Shown here one piece after another: positions 10,379 to 21,390 of a stretch of 64,000 nt of DNA (position 1 is its first letter; each line of letters begins with the position of its first letter). The position numbers and the translations under genes were made by a program. The notes beneath the pieces are model-generated. The model worked only from the letters and a program-made list of their open reading frames with translations, was not told the origin of the DNA and ran no database searches. Source of the stretch: Humulus lupulus (Eukaryota; Streptophyta; Magnoliopsida; Rosales; Cannabaceae); contig NC_084802.1 of NCBI RefSeq assembly GCF_963169125.1, positions 33,488,107 through 33,552,106 on the forward strand, read 5' to 3'.

Positions 10379-10683
10379 TGTTGGGATTGATCTTAGTTCA
10401 CACTCTTCTCCTTCCAAGAACAGAACACACACACAAGAACCTTAAAGACTAACTGTTGTAACTCTCTTGTTTATTCAGTAGTAAAAATGATACAAATGCT
10501 AGACAGAAAAATTATGTCCAAGTCAGCAAACAACAATGAGCTGACATACCTTATTTATAGGTATCCAACTCGGTTACAAGAGTAACTAACTAATCTGAAC
10601 TTAGGCTAATTAAACTAACGGTCACTTAAAGAAGTTGACCACTAACAGCTGTCTAAACTACCTACATTAACGACCACATTACA
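10379..10683 (-). repeat. Copia LTR, right (5' LTR of the element)
   Basis: It begins TGTTGGGATT and ends CATTACA, with five substitutions against the left LTR. Confidence 0.95.
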
Positions 10684-11046
10684 ATATATTTTAATACCAA
10701 AACCCAAGCTCAAAAGTCTAAACAGAGACTAAAAGATTGTATAGAGAAATGTGAGTAGTTCCTTAGAAATGCAATGCATAACATACATTCCTGATGATCA
10801 GATACTAAAAGACCTTGAGTGAAATAAATTTCCATTAGCGACAAGGGTGACAGGTCGTTTTCAAGTTAGAATACGTAGGAACATAAATTCAGCTTGTACA
10901 CTTGTTATTTAGAGAAAGGGACGACATGTCGTCTATTATTAGATGATTAAAAGAGAAAAACGGCATTCAGTCCAACACTATAAAATAGGCTTTAAACCCC
11001 AACCAGTCAATACAAATAGTTTCTCTGGTGGTGAAAGAAAAAATAT

Positions 11047-11146
11047 GAAGTTTCTCTGCTGCTAAGGTGAATCAATAAATCATTTCAGTTCATGTTGTTG
11101 AATTGAGATGATTTATTGATTCGCTTTACAATCAGAGAAAAGAAAA
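11047..11146. repeat. Imperfect hairpin with 15-bp perfect core arms
   Basis: GAATCAATAAATCAT (11069-11083) is exactly inverted at 11108-11122. The pairing extends outward for about 20 more bases with mismatches, and inward by four pairs including one G-T. The loop is about 16-24 bases. Confidence 0.7.
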
Positions 11147-11415
11147 AAGAAAGATATACCAAAACAATCTGTTGATAGATTTTTTTGGTATGTGTTTGGT
11201 ACTAATTTTTATTTTGATCATCATTTTCATTTTCATATCATATTTTCAGTAGATCCATATACAGCATTCTCTCTTACAATAAGAGAAACAAAAGAAACAC
11301 CCAAACAATCTGCTGGTCATTGAAAAAAAAAAGTTTTTTTGTATGTGTTCTTTACTAATTTTGACTTTGATCTTCATTTTCATATCACATTCTCCGTAGA
11401 TCCATTTAATACCAT
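11124..11415. repeat. Diverged tandem duplication of about 147 bp
   Basis: TTTACAATCAGAGAAAAG…AAACAATCTGTTG…ATTTTCAGTAGATCCAT recurs as CTTACAATAAGAGAAAC…AAACAATCTGCTG…ATTCTCCGTAGATCCAT. The copies start near 11124 and 11272. Confidence 0.65.
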
Positions 11416-11460
11416 ATTTGAATGAGTATCTTCTGAATTTGGTTGAATCGTCTTCCTTTT

Positions 11461-13823
11461 CTAAAACGCGAGCTGTCTCCGATCATAACAGTGTCTTGTC
11501 CGTATGAAAAGCAAGAAACTTGAAGCTAAACCCATAATGGAGAAACAACCCCACCACAAAAACGTCTCCTTAAAACACTTTCTACCAATGCAGAGCGTTG
11601 CTTCTTGCAATGAGCTCATTTCATTTGACATTCCTTGGTTTGAATCATACACCACAGCCGCAAGAATGCCGTATAGCAGTGACCCAATAGGAATGTTGGT
11701 AATGAGTATGTTGTGGTTGATCCCTGCGCTGTTTGCCCCAAAAAGCTCCGATGTAATTGACACTGCTGCCGAGAACACAAACCCAGAGCTGACCCCTATC
11801 AGGGCCGTCCCAATGCGCAACACTGCCTCGTTGCCCCACCCCGCCAGCAAAAATAAGGCAATGGGTGTTGGCACTATGGCCATGGCTAGCCAACCTGTCC
11901 TTGGAAAATAGACCTTGCTGCATTTGTGACAAGATTTTGTTAAAACATGATTCTGTGATTCTGCTATTTAAGTACATTTTCATATAGTGATTACATACTC
12001 ACGGAGGAAATCTGGGGCAGCGGAGAGCAACCGACCAAAGAAGGAGCAAGAGGAGTAGAGCGTGACAAGGGAACTTGTTTGAGAAGAGTATCCCAGCGAT
12101 TGAGAAATCTGCCCGAGATTGTTGCTGTATACCAATCCAATTGTCCCTCCACATAAGTATGTGACATAATATAACCAAAAATCCCAACGACCAACTAGTA
12201 CTCGAGCTGGGTGCTCTTCTCCTAGTACTCTTAGCATATCTTTCTCTATTACTTTCCCGAAGCAGCTTTCCTTATATTCGTTAACCCCATGTGAAATGCA
12301 GGTCATGCCATTGAGATTGTTACTGTCACTTTCCATAAGTTCCTTTGTAATGCCATTGAGATGGTTAACATCACCATCACTTTCTATAAGTTTCCTCTTA
12401 AGCTCTAGCTCTTCAGGGTCAATGGAACGGGAGAAGAAGTTTATGTTATGGTGAGTCCAGTCCCTGGCATATGCAATGCCGGGCAGGCATAAGGGTAGGA
12501 TTAGGAGAAATATAGCACCAACTAGGAGAATACGAGCTCTGACTGCGTTAGACGATAGGAAATTGAGGAAAAGGAGATAGAGACCAGTGATGAAAGCCAC
12601 AATGTATAGGCAAAGAAAAATAAAGGAATCCCTGCGAAGGACAGCGCTGGTGGGAACAGGCTGAGGAGGAGGTTGGTGGAGAATGGCGGCGAGCGCCGCG
12701 ACGGACGTGAGGAGCGGGATGACTGCATTGAGGAAGAGATAAAGGGTGTCATCATTGGGATCTATTGCATTGGCAATGAGGGTGTAGAGAGCTGCAGTAA
12801 GGCCATTGAAGCTGATTGTGAGAGACAGGGCAAGCGCTGTGTTGGTGCGGAAGCTTCTGATGCATAACACTAAGCACACTGTGTTGAACCAACATATGCT
12901 GCAACCTCCCAACAAACATAGAAGGAACACCTGCATTGTATTTGATGCACTGTCATTATATGTTTCTTTTATTTTGTTTGAGGATCAAGCAGAATTCTTA
13001 TGATTCGTTAACTGTTCAGTTTTGATGGATTGTACTAATTGGAATTAAAAAAAGGCTGGATGAGTTGGTTGTGAGGAAAAGAAGTAATCAGTGTTATGAA
13101 ATTGGAATAACTATATGTTCAACTACCAAGATAGAAATCAAATAATGAGTAATTTGAGGAGAAACGCTATATCTAAATTTGTTGGGCCAAACACACACAC
13201 CTAACTTTAGTTGTCCTTTTGTCAGGGTTTGATTGTTTTGGTTTAGGTAGATAACCAAAATGATAATGAAGTTTTGGCTGGGAAATCCACTCCTATTATT
13301 TGAATCAAGTGCATCGGTAGAGTAGTTGTTCTTAGTAACACTCTGTTATTTTATTTTAATTTTGAAAAAGGAAAAAAAAAACAAAAAATACCCTCTTTTT
13401 GACTACTCTACTATTCCAAGATAGCTAATTTATGAATCTCAGATGTATCTAAGCTAGATGAATCAATTTCATACATCTTACTTACCAGAGAATAAGAATA
13501 AAGAATTGATTACTTACCAGAGAATAGGGCAAGGAGATGGTTCCCCGAATGAGAAGCCATTGAAGAACATAACCGAAGAAACCGAGTAAGGCAGCAATGA
13601 ACAAGACTGCCCCAAGAGGAAGATAAAGAAGAAAAAGGCCAGAACACCATCCCAAGGCCTTGCCGAAATCAGAGGCCACAGAGAGATAATTGAGCTGGAG
13701 CTGTGAGATTCCCAACACAGCCTTTAGATGGGATGAGTAGGATGAGAAGTCAAGGTTGGTCCCTGTGAATGCTTGTATCCATATGGCTGCCACAACTATC
13801 ATCCATTTTCCCCACTCCACCAT
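11461..13823 (-). CDS. Nodulin-like / NFD4-like major facilitator protein, three exons
   Basis: Exons on the minus strand: 13823-13518, 12930-12003, 11917-11461. Exon 1 (102 codons) has the nodulin-like signature (QAFTGTNLDFSSYSSHLKAV, LGISQLQLNYLSVASDFGK). Exon 2 carries CWFNTVCLVLCIRSF, ALALSLTISFNGLTAALYTL, a hydrophilic loop and the second half beginning DFWLYYVTYLCGGTIGL. Exon 3 has GWLAMAIVPTPIALFLLAGW and ITSELFGANSAGINHNILI. Donors are CTG|GTAAGT and C|GTGAGT; acceptors are GCAG|GTG and GCAG|CAAG. About 563 residues and roughly 12 membrane segments fit the family. Exon lengths sum to 1691, one short of a multiple of three: the GT-AG intron 2 gives a frameshift, whereas one extra G at the acceptor would restore FLR-KVYFPRTGW. 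Start chosen at MVEWGKW. The substrate is not known from the sequence. Confidence 0.82.
13479..13525 (-). repeat. Duplicated splice-donor segment (32-nt spacing)
   Basis: TACTTACCAGAGAAT occurs at 13479-13493 and 13511-13525. Each copy reads on the minus strand as CTCTG|GTAAGTA, so the intron 1 donor is present twice, 32 nt apart. Confidence 0.85.
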
Positions 13824-13860
13824 CTTCTTCTTCTTCTTCTTCTTCAACCATTCAATTCAT
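13824..13860 (-). promoter_or_regulatory. Upstream AUGs and (GAA)n leader of the MFS gene
   Basis: Two upstream ATGs precede the chosen start on the minus strand. One (13860-13858) opens a two-codon frame (Met-Asn-stop). The second (13851-13849) opens an out-of-frame reading that runs past the main start. A (GAA/AAG) repeat lies between. Such upstream frames usually lower translation of the main frame. Confidence 0.55.
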
Positions 13861-13897
13861 TTCTCTAGTAAGGCAGGTATGGAAAGTGGGGCTTTAT

Positions 13898-13905
13898 TAT
13901 TTATA
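13898..13905 (-). promoter_or_regulatory. Candidate TATA box of the MFS gene
   Basis: TATAAATA on the minus strand lies about 75 bases before the chosen start codon, at a usable distance from a transcription start near 13870. No other core element is obvious. Confidence 0.4.
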
Positions 13906-16120
13906 ATTGGGAGTAGAGTAGTTGGTGGTTGATATTTGGAAATGTGTTTAAAATAACTACAGTTTTTTTTTTTATTATTATTATAAAAAAAAAATGCTAG
14001 TTGAGATGAGAAGTGAGAGCCACTTCTACTCTGCTTGTGATTTTTACCAATAATTAATGCATTAAATAAATAAAATAAAAAGATTACCTCTCCTATAATG
14101 TATATACAACCTACTATGTCTTTAATTTGAAACCCAGTTCTCACTAATATTATGTATAAGATTGTGCCAAATCTGTTAGAGTGAGTCATAATGATAATAA
14201 TAATAATAATAATAATATATTTAAATGTTTATAATCTTCCATTCAAAAAAATGAATGTTTATAATTTCAAACACTTTCTTATCCGTTACCCTCAAAAAAA
14301 AAAAAAACACAGACACACTATCTTATCCATGAGCAGTGTACGCAAGCATGAATTAAATCAATTCTTACTCTCTCTAAACCCCTTTTCAGGCAATATTGTC
14401 GATGACGTTATGTAATATTATTATAACACCTATTTTTCATCACATTCCACACTTGCATTTGCATGCCTTTTGTTTTAACATATTTATTTATAGATCAAAA
14501 CTTGTACTAGTTTTTTTTTTAACATCAGATTTAAAATGTTATATAAAACAAGGGTTATTTGAGGCAAGGTCACTGTTCAATGTTCAAACTGGCAAATTGG
14601 CCTTCGGTCAGCCACGTTACCCAGAAATTAACGGAAATTTCATATTCGGTAATAGTACATAATTCATGAGAAATTTTTAACAACGTGAAAAATTCGAGGG
14701 CACGAATTGCAAGTAGTAATAGTTCGGGGAAAAAGTAAAATAAATATGGTGATTTAACCAAAACATTATATATCACAAAATTTAAACAGTGTGAGAAAGT
14801 AAATGATTTGGTTTATTTAATTAAATTTTGCATAAAAAATAAACTTATTATGCTTATTTTGAACTATTAGAATTAAATAATCATTAAAATAAACCAATTA
14901 GTTCCATTGTATTGTATTTGGTTGGAGTTAAACGGACTTATATGAAACTACTAATCTTCATATATTTTGATGATAATTTATACATATTCAAATAAATGTA
15001 TTTGTACATACTCAATAGAAGGCTTTATAAATAAATATGCATAAAAGTATATCTTAAAAAAAAATTGAATTTAATATAAAAAACCAATCGAAATGGACAA
15101 AAAAATAAAATAAATGTTTTATTTCAATAGAAATGGGTTGTTGTTCTTTTTTTAAATGAATGATAAAAGTGTGAAAGTTTTTTTTTTTTTTAAATGAGTT
15201 GTTTAATGTGTATACTGAATATCAAGGTAAGTCTTGTCAACCTACATTTTCAATCATTTTTAAAAAACTAAAAAAATAAAACCATTATAATTGTGAAAAA
15301 AATCAAAGTCATCATTAACTTACTATAATTAAACACAATCCAAATAAAACTATATACTATAATATTTATGTAATTGTGGTATGATATAAGTTTAAAAATG
15401 TAATTTGAAACAATAGTATTATTGTATATCTTAACATATTTTATTATCCAAAATATAATTTTCCCTAATTTTGAAAACCTTATCCTACATTTTTTTCCCT
15501 TTCAATATATTGATTTTAGAGTTGGTCTTTATAAGAGTGAATACTTTCTGTCATTATAGTAATTAATTCATCAAAATTCAAAATACTAATTTATATATGG
15601 GTCCTTTGGAAAAATAAATTATATTTATAGTACAATTTGTATTTTAGCATATTTTCAATAATTTTTAGCTAAATGACTTCTTTTGTTAATGGATCTTTTG
15701 TATTATCTATTTTATCCTTAAAATAAAATAAGACAAAAAAAATTAAAATAAAAGCCCTAAACTATCAACTTCTTCCTCACTCCCTCTCACCCATCCAACC
15801 ACACTCATTCACACCCATTTCGACTGCCACCACCATTGATGACTGCCGTTGAGCACCGACCATCACCGGCTACTCACATCTTTGCACAACTCCAACACTC
15901 AAGGATTGTAAACATATATTTTAAAGGTAAGTTTACATAGGATTTTGTTGTTTTTGTGAATTAAAAGTGTAATATGATTGTATTAATAGATTAAAAGTAT
16001 TAATAAGCAATTAGAGTTATTTCTGGAGTTTTTTTGGAGCTTGGAGCTTAAAAATTTGAGAAAAATAATGGTGGGTTCGACCATTTTCAGGGAGAGAGAA
16101 ACCCAAAAAATTTCGACACC
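13906..16120. other. AT-rich intergenic DNA
   Basis: No gene is supported. An (ATA)n microsatellite lies at about 14193-14216 and poly(A)/poly(T) runs are frequent. A short C-rich patch at 15770-15890 (CTCCCTCTCACCCATCC, CACCACCATTGATGACTGCC) has no domain-bearing frame and may be an old transposon or exon scrap. Confidence 0.5.
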
Positions 16121-16895
16121 TGTTGTTGAAGCATAAAATAATAGACATAGTTAAACTAGGAATTGTGGAGTAGTGTGAATGCCCATGATAAATAGTCTTT
16201 ATTGCAAAAATGTCATGGAGGAAACTTAAGGAGGTGAACTAGCTCTGGTAGATAACACGTGTTGTTTTTAGCCTTCTCTTGCAAGCAACTTTTATCTATA
16301 AAAGGAGAGCTAAGGGAAGCGATGAGTGGAAGAATGAAATCTACGATCCTCATCGTGTTTTTCTTACCAATCAGATAAGTTAGTTTTTCTCAACCTAAGC
16401 TAGCCTCTCTCAACAAAGCTTGGTTAATCATCATAACCTACACCAACGTTCTCTTACCCTAATATATGTAGATGTATATACCTAAGCTTACATAATCCAA
16501 CCTTACAAATTCAACTTGCTACAAAACCAGTCTTATGCCAACGTTATCAGACCCTAGTATATATCGATATATTTCTAATCGTGCCTAATCCAACTTGCTA
16601 CAAACTCATTATATTCAGTAAGAATAAACATCCTAAGATACAATGAGAAATTTATGCCACAAATCTTTCTAATCTCTTTGTACAATAGAGAGGATACACT
16701 ATGTTTTTTTTCTTGTAATCTTCTATTATTAATAAGAGGGCAATCCTTGCTACTGTGGATGTGGAAAATAATATATTGTTGAACCACTTAAATTTGTGTG
16801 TAATTTATTTTATTTCTTTGTTCTAAGCATATAATAATTAATAATTTATTATATTATTCATATCATTATTAAATGTTCAGCTAGAACCTTGAGCA
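16121..16895 (+). repeat. Probable 5' LTR of a decayed Tat-like gypsy element
   Basis: It starts TGTTGTTGAAGC and ends GAGCA, directly followed by a primer-site-like sequence. It contains a good TATA box (TATAAAAGG at 16297-16305) and, near its 3' end, the wording TTGAACCACTTAAATTTGTGTG that is characteristic of Tat-lineage LTR ends. No matching 3' LTR was found in the window, so the left boundary rests on the TG start alone. Confidence 0.55.
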
Positions 16896-16916
16896 TTTTG
16901 GCAAGTCTGATGGGGA
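16896..16916 (+). promoter_or_regulatory. Degenerate primer binding site
   Basis: TTTTGGCAAGTCTGATGGGG resembles the usual Tat-lineage primer site (TTTGGCGCCGTCTGTGGGG) with several changes. It directly abuts the putative LTR end. Confidence 0.5.
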
Positions 16917-17016
16917 GGATTCTTCCTTAATTTGTTACGTATGCACACACATATATATATATATTTATATCGATATTGAAGCAGGTACTCAAGTTTATTC
17001 GCTTATTTGAATCCAA

Positions 17017-18063
17017 ATGTCTTCCTCTATGGACATCCATGACTATGAAACTTGGAATCAATCAGAGAACTTGCAAAATGATAACAACAACAATGTTAAT
17101 GCAACAAATACGGACAATGTTGTGCTAGCAGGACTTGAAAAAATTCAAAAGGCTCAAGATGGTATGATGCAATTACTAAGTACCCTTTTACCACAAACAC
17201 ACCAAGAAGCTATTGTCAACAGAATTGACCTACCATAGGAGCGCGAGACAAATGGCTCTCCAGTGAGGCACATAAATGTTACTGAACAACGTATCCAAGT
17301 AACCTCCAACAATGCTAAAGGCAATATGACATCTGAAATTGCTAAAAGGATCGGTGAAGAGGCATGATCTGTCTCTAAATTCGTTACAGAGGAAGAGCTA
17401 ATTGGCCTTCTTAAGGCCAAAAGAGGTAAATCATCATCGACAGTGAACCTCTATTGATTTTCATCCACCTTACCCCATGGAAGTTGCAGTCAAACCATAT
17501 CTGCGAGGCTATATAAGCCCGAAATTTAAAAAATATAATGAAAATTTTGGTAATGCCAAGGAATATGTTATCCAATTCATTGATGATCTAGGGGTCTATG
17601 CGCATGATTTTGAGCTAATGATTCGAGAATTTTCAAAATCTCTCACTAATCAAGCTTATTCTTGGTATGGAAGCCTACCGCCAGAGAGTATAAGAAGTTG
17701 TGATGATTTATTCTCTCAATTTTGTGCCAAATTCTTTACGATAGAAGATAAATGGAGTATAGGTGATCTCTCACGAGAAAGACAAAATATGGGAGAAAGA
17801 CTTATTGACTATGTGCAAAAGTTCCAATAAAAGGCTCTTAATTGAGCTGAAACTATGCCCGAAAAAGATATGGTTAAGAAATGGATCAAAGGAATGCTTG
17901 ACAAGTACTGTTTGCATATTGAGAATCATGCTAATTATAATTTTGCAGAATTTATTGCCAAATCAAGAAATATTGAAGCCACTATATCTCACCTTGCAAA
18001 ACCAACATACACCAACGATCAAGCACCCTGTTCATGGAAGGGAGCAAAACACGGTGCTTTATA
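17017..18063 (+). pseudogene. Ty3/gypsy gag remnant
   Basis: Three collinear pieces: an N-terminal frame (17017-17238, MSSSMDIHDYETWNQ), a central frame (17477-17830) and a C-terminal frame (17855-18063). The central piece has the retrotransposon gag pattern: KFKKYNENFGNAKEYVIQFI, LTNQAYSWYGSLPPESI, DLFSQFCAKFF, GDLSRERQNMGERLIDYV. This fits the gag domain of Tat-like gypsy elements. Stops at 17236, 17366 and 17828 break it. No protease or RT follows, so only the 5' end of the element remains. Confidence 0.75.
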
Positions 18064-18945
18064 AATATATATATATATATAGCTTACTCATATGAATAAA
18101 GGAAACATAATTATTTCATGTTATTAAACCATTGTGGGATGTGATTGGTTCCTCATATTAACTAATAATTACCTATATATGTATTTTCTAAAGTTTTGGT
18201 GGTAACAAAATAGAAAAATGGACTATTTGGAACTCAATAGATTATAATATTTATTATGTGGTACTTTAAGTATTTTTAACTTAATTCAAGTTTAATTTAG
18301 GTAAATTCTTAGTTTACTTTTAGTGTAGTTTGTTTATATATATATTTTAATTTTTTTATTGTTGTGTCAGTTGAATTTTAGTTTATTTTGGGCATATATT
18401 TAGTTTTTCTCAAGTATATTTTGGGTTGATGTCTAATTAATTTATAATTGAAAATATATTATTTTGTTTATTTTCAGTATATGTTGGATATATTTTTAAT
18501 TTATTCTGGGTATACCATGAGTATATATTTCTTTAAAAAAAATCTTTGTGTTTTTTGGTAATTTTTTCCAAGTTGATTTTGGTTATATGTTTAGTTGTTT
18601 TGAGGTATATGTTTAGTTTATTTTGAGTTGATGTCTGGTTGATTTTTGTTGTCTTTGTTTTGAGGTTGCTTTTTTTGTTGTTTACTAATTTATTTTGGGT
18701 TGATGCAAATGGTTGATGTCTAATTAATTTGCAATTGCTTTTTCAACACTATATTGATGTGGGGTTGCTATCTCGTTGATTTTAAGTTGTTTTCTTAATA
18801 TTGTTTATTGTGGGGATGATGTCTGGTTGAAACCGTATTTTTGTAATTATGAAACTTTAAAAACGTATTTTTGAAAACTTGAGTTAGTAAAATGGAAGAA
18901 AAAAAATTTGGAGTCATAAAAATGTAAAAAAAAAAAAAAATGGTA
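18064..18945. other. T-rich degenerate repeat region
   Basis: Words such as TTTATTTTGGGTTGATGTCT and GATGTCTGGTTGAT recur irregularly between about 18290 and 18835. No gene is supported. It may be a decayed minisatellite or untranslated element DNA. Confidence 0.4.
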
Positions 18946-18949
18946 GAAA

Positions 18950-19342
18950 ACTATTTGGTATCTGATGTTTTTGTAAAGTATCGTTTTGGTATCTTGTACT
19001 TACAATAATACTCATTTGATACCCTATTTTGAAATCATATATATTTAATACCATGTATATTGAAATTGTACAAATTCTGTACCCTAAACTCAAATTTAAT
19101 TAATAAAATTTTACCAATTCAATCAAAGTGCTCTTGATTATATAAGTTCTAAATTCAAATTTAATTATTTAATTACATATAACTAATGATAGTTTAGTCA
19201 TATTGATAAAATATTATTTATCAAATCTGAATCTAGGGTACCAAATATGTATGATTTTAAAATACAAGGTACCATATGAGTATTATTGAAAAAAGAATGT
19301 ACCAAAATGATACTTTGAAAAAATACAGGGTACCAAATGAGT
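18950..19342. mobile_element. Foldback element 1 (about 390 bp)
   Basis: The left arm (18950-19045: TTTTGGTATCTTGTACTT, AATAATACTCATTTGATACC) is inverted at 19246-19342 (GGTACCATATGAGTATTATT, TACCAAAATGATACTTTG). Weaker inverted pairing continues toward the centre. It has the layout of a MITE/foldback element. No clear target-site duplication was found. Confidence 0.75.
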
Positions 19343-19411
19343 AAATTAAAAAAAAACATTAAAAAAATGTGTATTTATGAAAAAACTTCCAAATATATTT
19401 AGATGATTCAA

Positions 19412-19492
19412 AACAATATATATGTACATATATTCGTATATGTTTATCTATGTTTGCATTTATTAAAACAATAAAAAATGTTGGCTTCGGGT
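19412..19492. repeat. Direct repeat, left copy, flanking the foldback cluster
   Basis: ATATATATGTACATATAT, ATCTATGTTTGCATTTATT and a following AAAACAATAAAAAATG…GGCTT recur at 22091-22168 with a few changes. Shorter related pieces lie at 21311-21345 and 22190-22235. Confidence 0.7.
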
Positions 19493-19527
19493 ACACATAA
19501 GTCTAGTCTATATGCCATTTTTAAGAA

Positions 19528-21265
19528 GGAAATTTGAGTTTTTATTCTTAATCAGGGGCTCTAAGTCAAAAAAATGATAGGCATTTAAATCATTTTAAAA
19601 AAAATGTCAATTCTTTTGACAATACCCAAAATACCCTTCCCATAATTTTTTCTATCCACTTCCTCTTCTCTCTTCCCTCTCTCTCCCTTAACTCATTCCT
19701 CTCAACTCTATTTCTAAAAAAAAAATCAATGGGTAAGGTAAAATATTAGAGAATTCAATGTAATGGCAAGTATTTCTCATTTACGACACTAAAATATTGC
19801 ATTTCGAACAGATTTGGGCATGATTTTTGGGTTTTTTTTTTCAGATCTGAAACTTTGAAATCTGCTAAAAATCGACGTAGATCGATGGTGCTCGATGTCA
19901 GCTTGATGGGGCCTTCAAAATAAAGATTTTCATGAAAAAATCAATGTTGCTCGATGGTGGTTCGATGGTGCTCGATGTGATTCTTGCAAGATATGTAATT
20001 TTTCACTCCAGTGTTCGTTTGGGCTGATTTTTTTCAAGATCTACACATTTGAGATGTGTATATACACATTTGGAAAATGTAAATCTTGAAAAAAAAATGC
20101 AAAACATACCTTATGTTCGAGGTATGTTTTCAAGTTCTAAACCGTGAAAATGTGTATGTGAACATCTAAAACGTGCAGATCTCAAAAAAATACAAAAAAA
20201 ATCACCACAAACGGACACCTGAATGAAAAATTATGTCTCTTACAAGAATTGCATCGAACCACCATCGAGCAACGTCGAATTTTTCATGAAAATCTTGATT
20301 TTGAAGGCCCCATCGAGTTGGCATCGAACACCATCGAGCAACCATCGAGTTGGGTGTCCGATTTCTACAGGTTTCAAAGTTTCAAATCTAAAAAATAACT
20401 CAAAAATCATGCCTAACTCGATGGTTGCTCGATGGTGCTCGATACCAGCTCGATGGGGCCTTCTAAATCAAGATTTTCATGAAAAATTGACGTTGCTCAA
20501 TGGTGATTCGATGCAATTCTTGCAAGAAACGTAATTTTTCACTTGGGTGTTCGTTTGGGTGATTTTTTTTATTTTGGGTATTTTTTTTAGATCTACATGT
20601 TTTAGATGTTCACATATACATTTTAAAAGTTTTAGAACTTGAAAACATACCAAAACATATCTTGAACATAAGGTATGTTTTGCATTTTGCATTTTTTTTC
20701 AAGATTTACATTTCCCAAATGTGTATATACACATCTCAAACGTGTAGATCTTGAAAAAAATACCAAAAAAAAAAAATCACCCAAAATGAACACTCGAGTG
20801 AAAAATTACGTATCTTGCAAGAATCGCATCGAGTCGAGCACCATTGAGCAACATCGATTTTTTCATAAAAATCTTGATTTTTGAAGGCCTCATCGAGCTG
20901 GCATCGAGTACCATCGAACCACGTCGATTTTCTGCAGATTTCAAAGTTTCAGATCTGAAAAAATCGCAAAAAAAACCCAAAAACCATGCCCAGATCTGTT
21001 CGAAATGCAGTATTTTAGTGTCCTAAGTGAGGAGTACTTGCCATTACATTGAGTTCTCTTATATTTTACCTTACCCATGGATTTTTTTTCTAGAGAGAGT
21101 TGAGAGAAATGGGTTGAGGAAGAGAGATAAGGAAGTGGATGGGAAAATTTATGCGATGGGTATTTTGGATATTGTCAAAAGATTTGACATTTTTTTGAAA
21201 TGATTAGAAGGCCTAGCATTTTTTTGATTTAGGACACCTCATTAGGCATAAAAACTTAAATTTCC
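19528..21265. mobile_element. Foldback element 2: 1.74-kb palindrome with arms of about 850 bp
   Basis: The outer ends GGAAATTTGAGTTTTTAT (19528) and its inverse (ending 21265) start arms that remain inverted copies almost to the centre at about 20380. The inner stem 20306-20353 pairs with 20413-20460. Each arm is itself folded: the block GATTCTTGCAAGATATGTAA with TCGATGGTGCTCGATG words appears four times in alternating orientation (about 19880-20010, 20222-20350, 20412-20560, 20780-20935). It contains no protein domain. The long terminal inverted repeats suggest a MULE-type foldback element (inference). Confidence 0.85.
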
Positions 21266-21390
21266 CCATTAAAAAATATATATATATGCATATAATATTA
21301 CATATATATATATATATAGATGATTCAAATAATAAATATATATGTGCATATAACGCGTAAATATATAGATGATCCATAAAAAATATAGAA

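Larger units (their letters stand above)
6051..10683 (-). mobile_element. Ty1/copia retrotransposon, complete structure, dead coding region
   Basis: Two 305-bp LTRs (6051-6355 and 10379-10683) differ at five positions by my hand alignment, about 98.4 % identity. Ends are TG…CA. The flanks are ATATA on both sides, but the left one is part of an (AT)n tract, so the 5-bp TSD is weak evidence. Next to the right (5') LTR lies the initiator-Met tRNA primer site; next to the left LTR lies a purine tract (AGGTGGAAATA). The order gag, protease, integrase, RT, RNase H on the minus strand is that of copia. The integrase and RT wording resembles the Tork/Tnt1 group (inference). Many stops and frameshifts break the polyprotein. 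Confidence 0.95.
10684..11460. other. Spacer downstream of the MFS gene
   Basis: AT-rich DNA, presumably including the 3' UTR of the MFS gene on the minus strand. It holds an inverted repeat (11047-11146) and a diverged tandem duplication (11124-11415), listed separately. No gene is supported. Confidence 0.5.

Noticed and set aside
13824..13847. N-terminal extension of seven lysines on the MFS protein
   Set aside because: That reading would have to start at a TTG codon. The first in-frame ATG is MVEWGKW at 13823.
15770..15890. Possible exon in a C-rich patch
   Set aside because: No frame carries a recognisable domain, and no paired splice sites or neighbouring exons were found.
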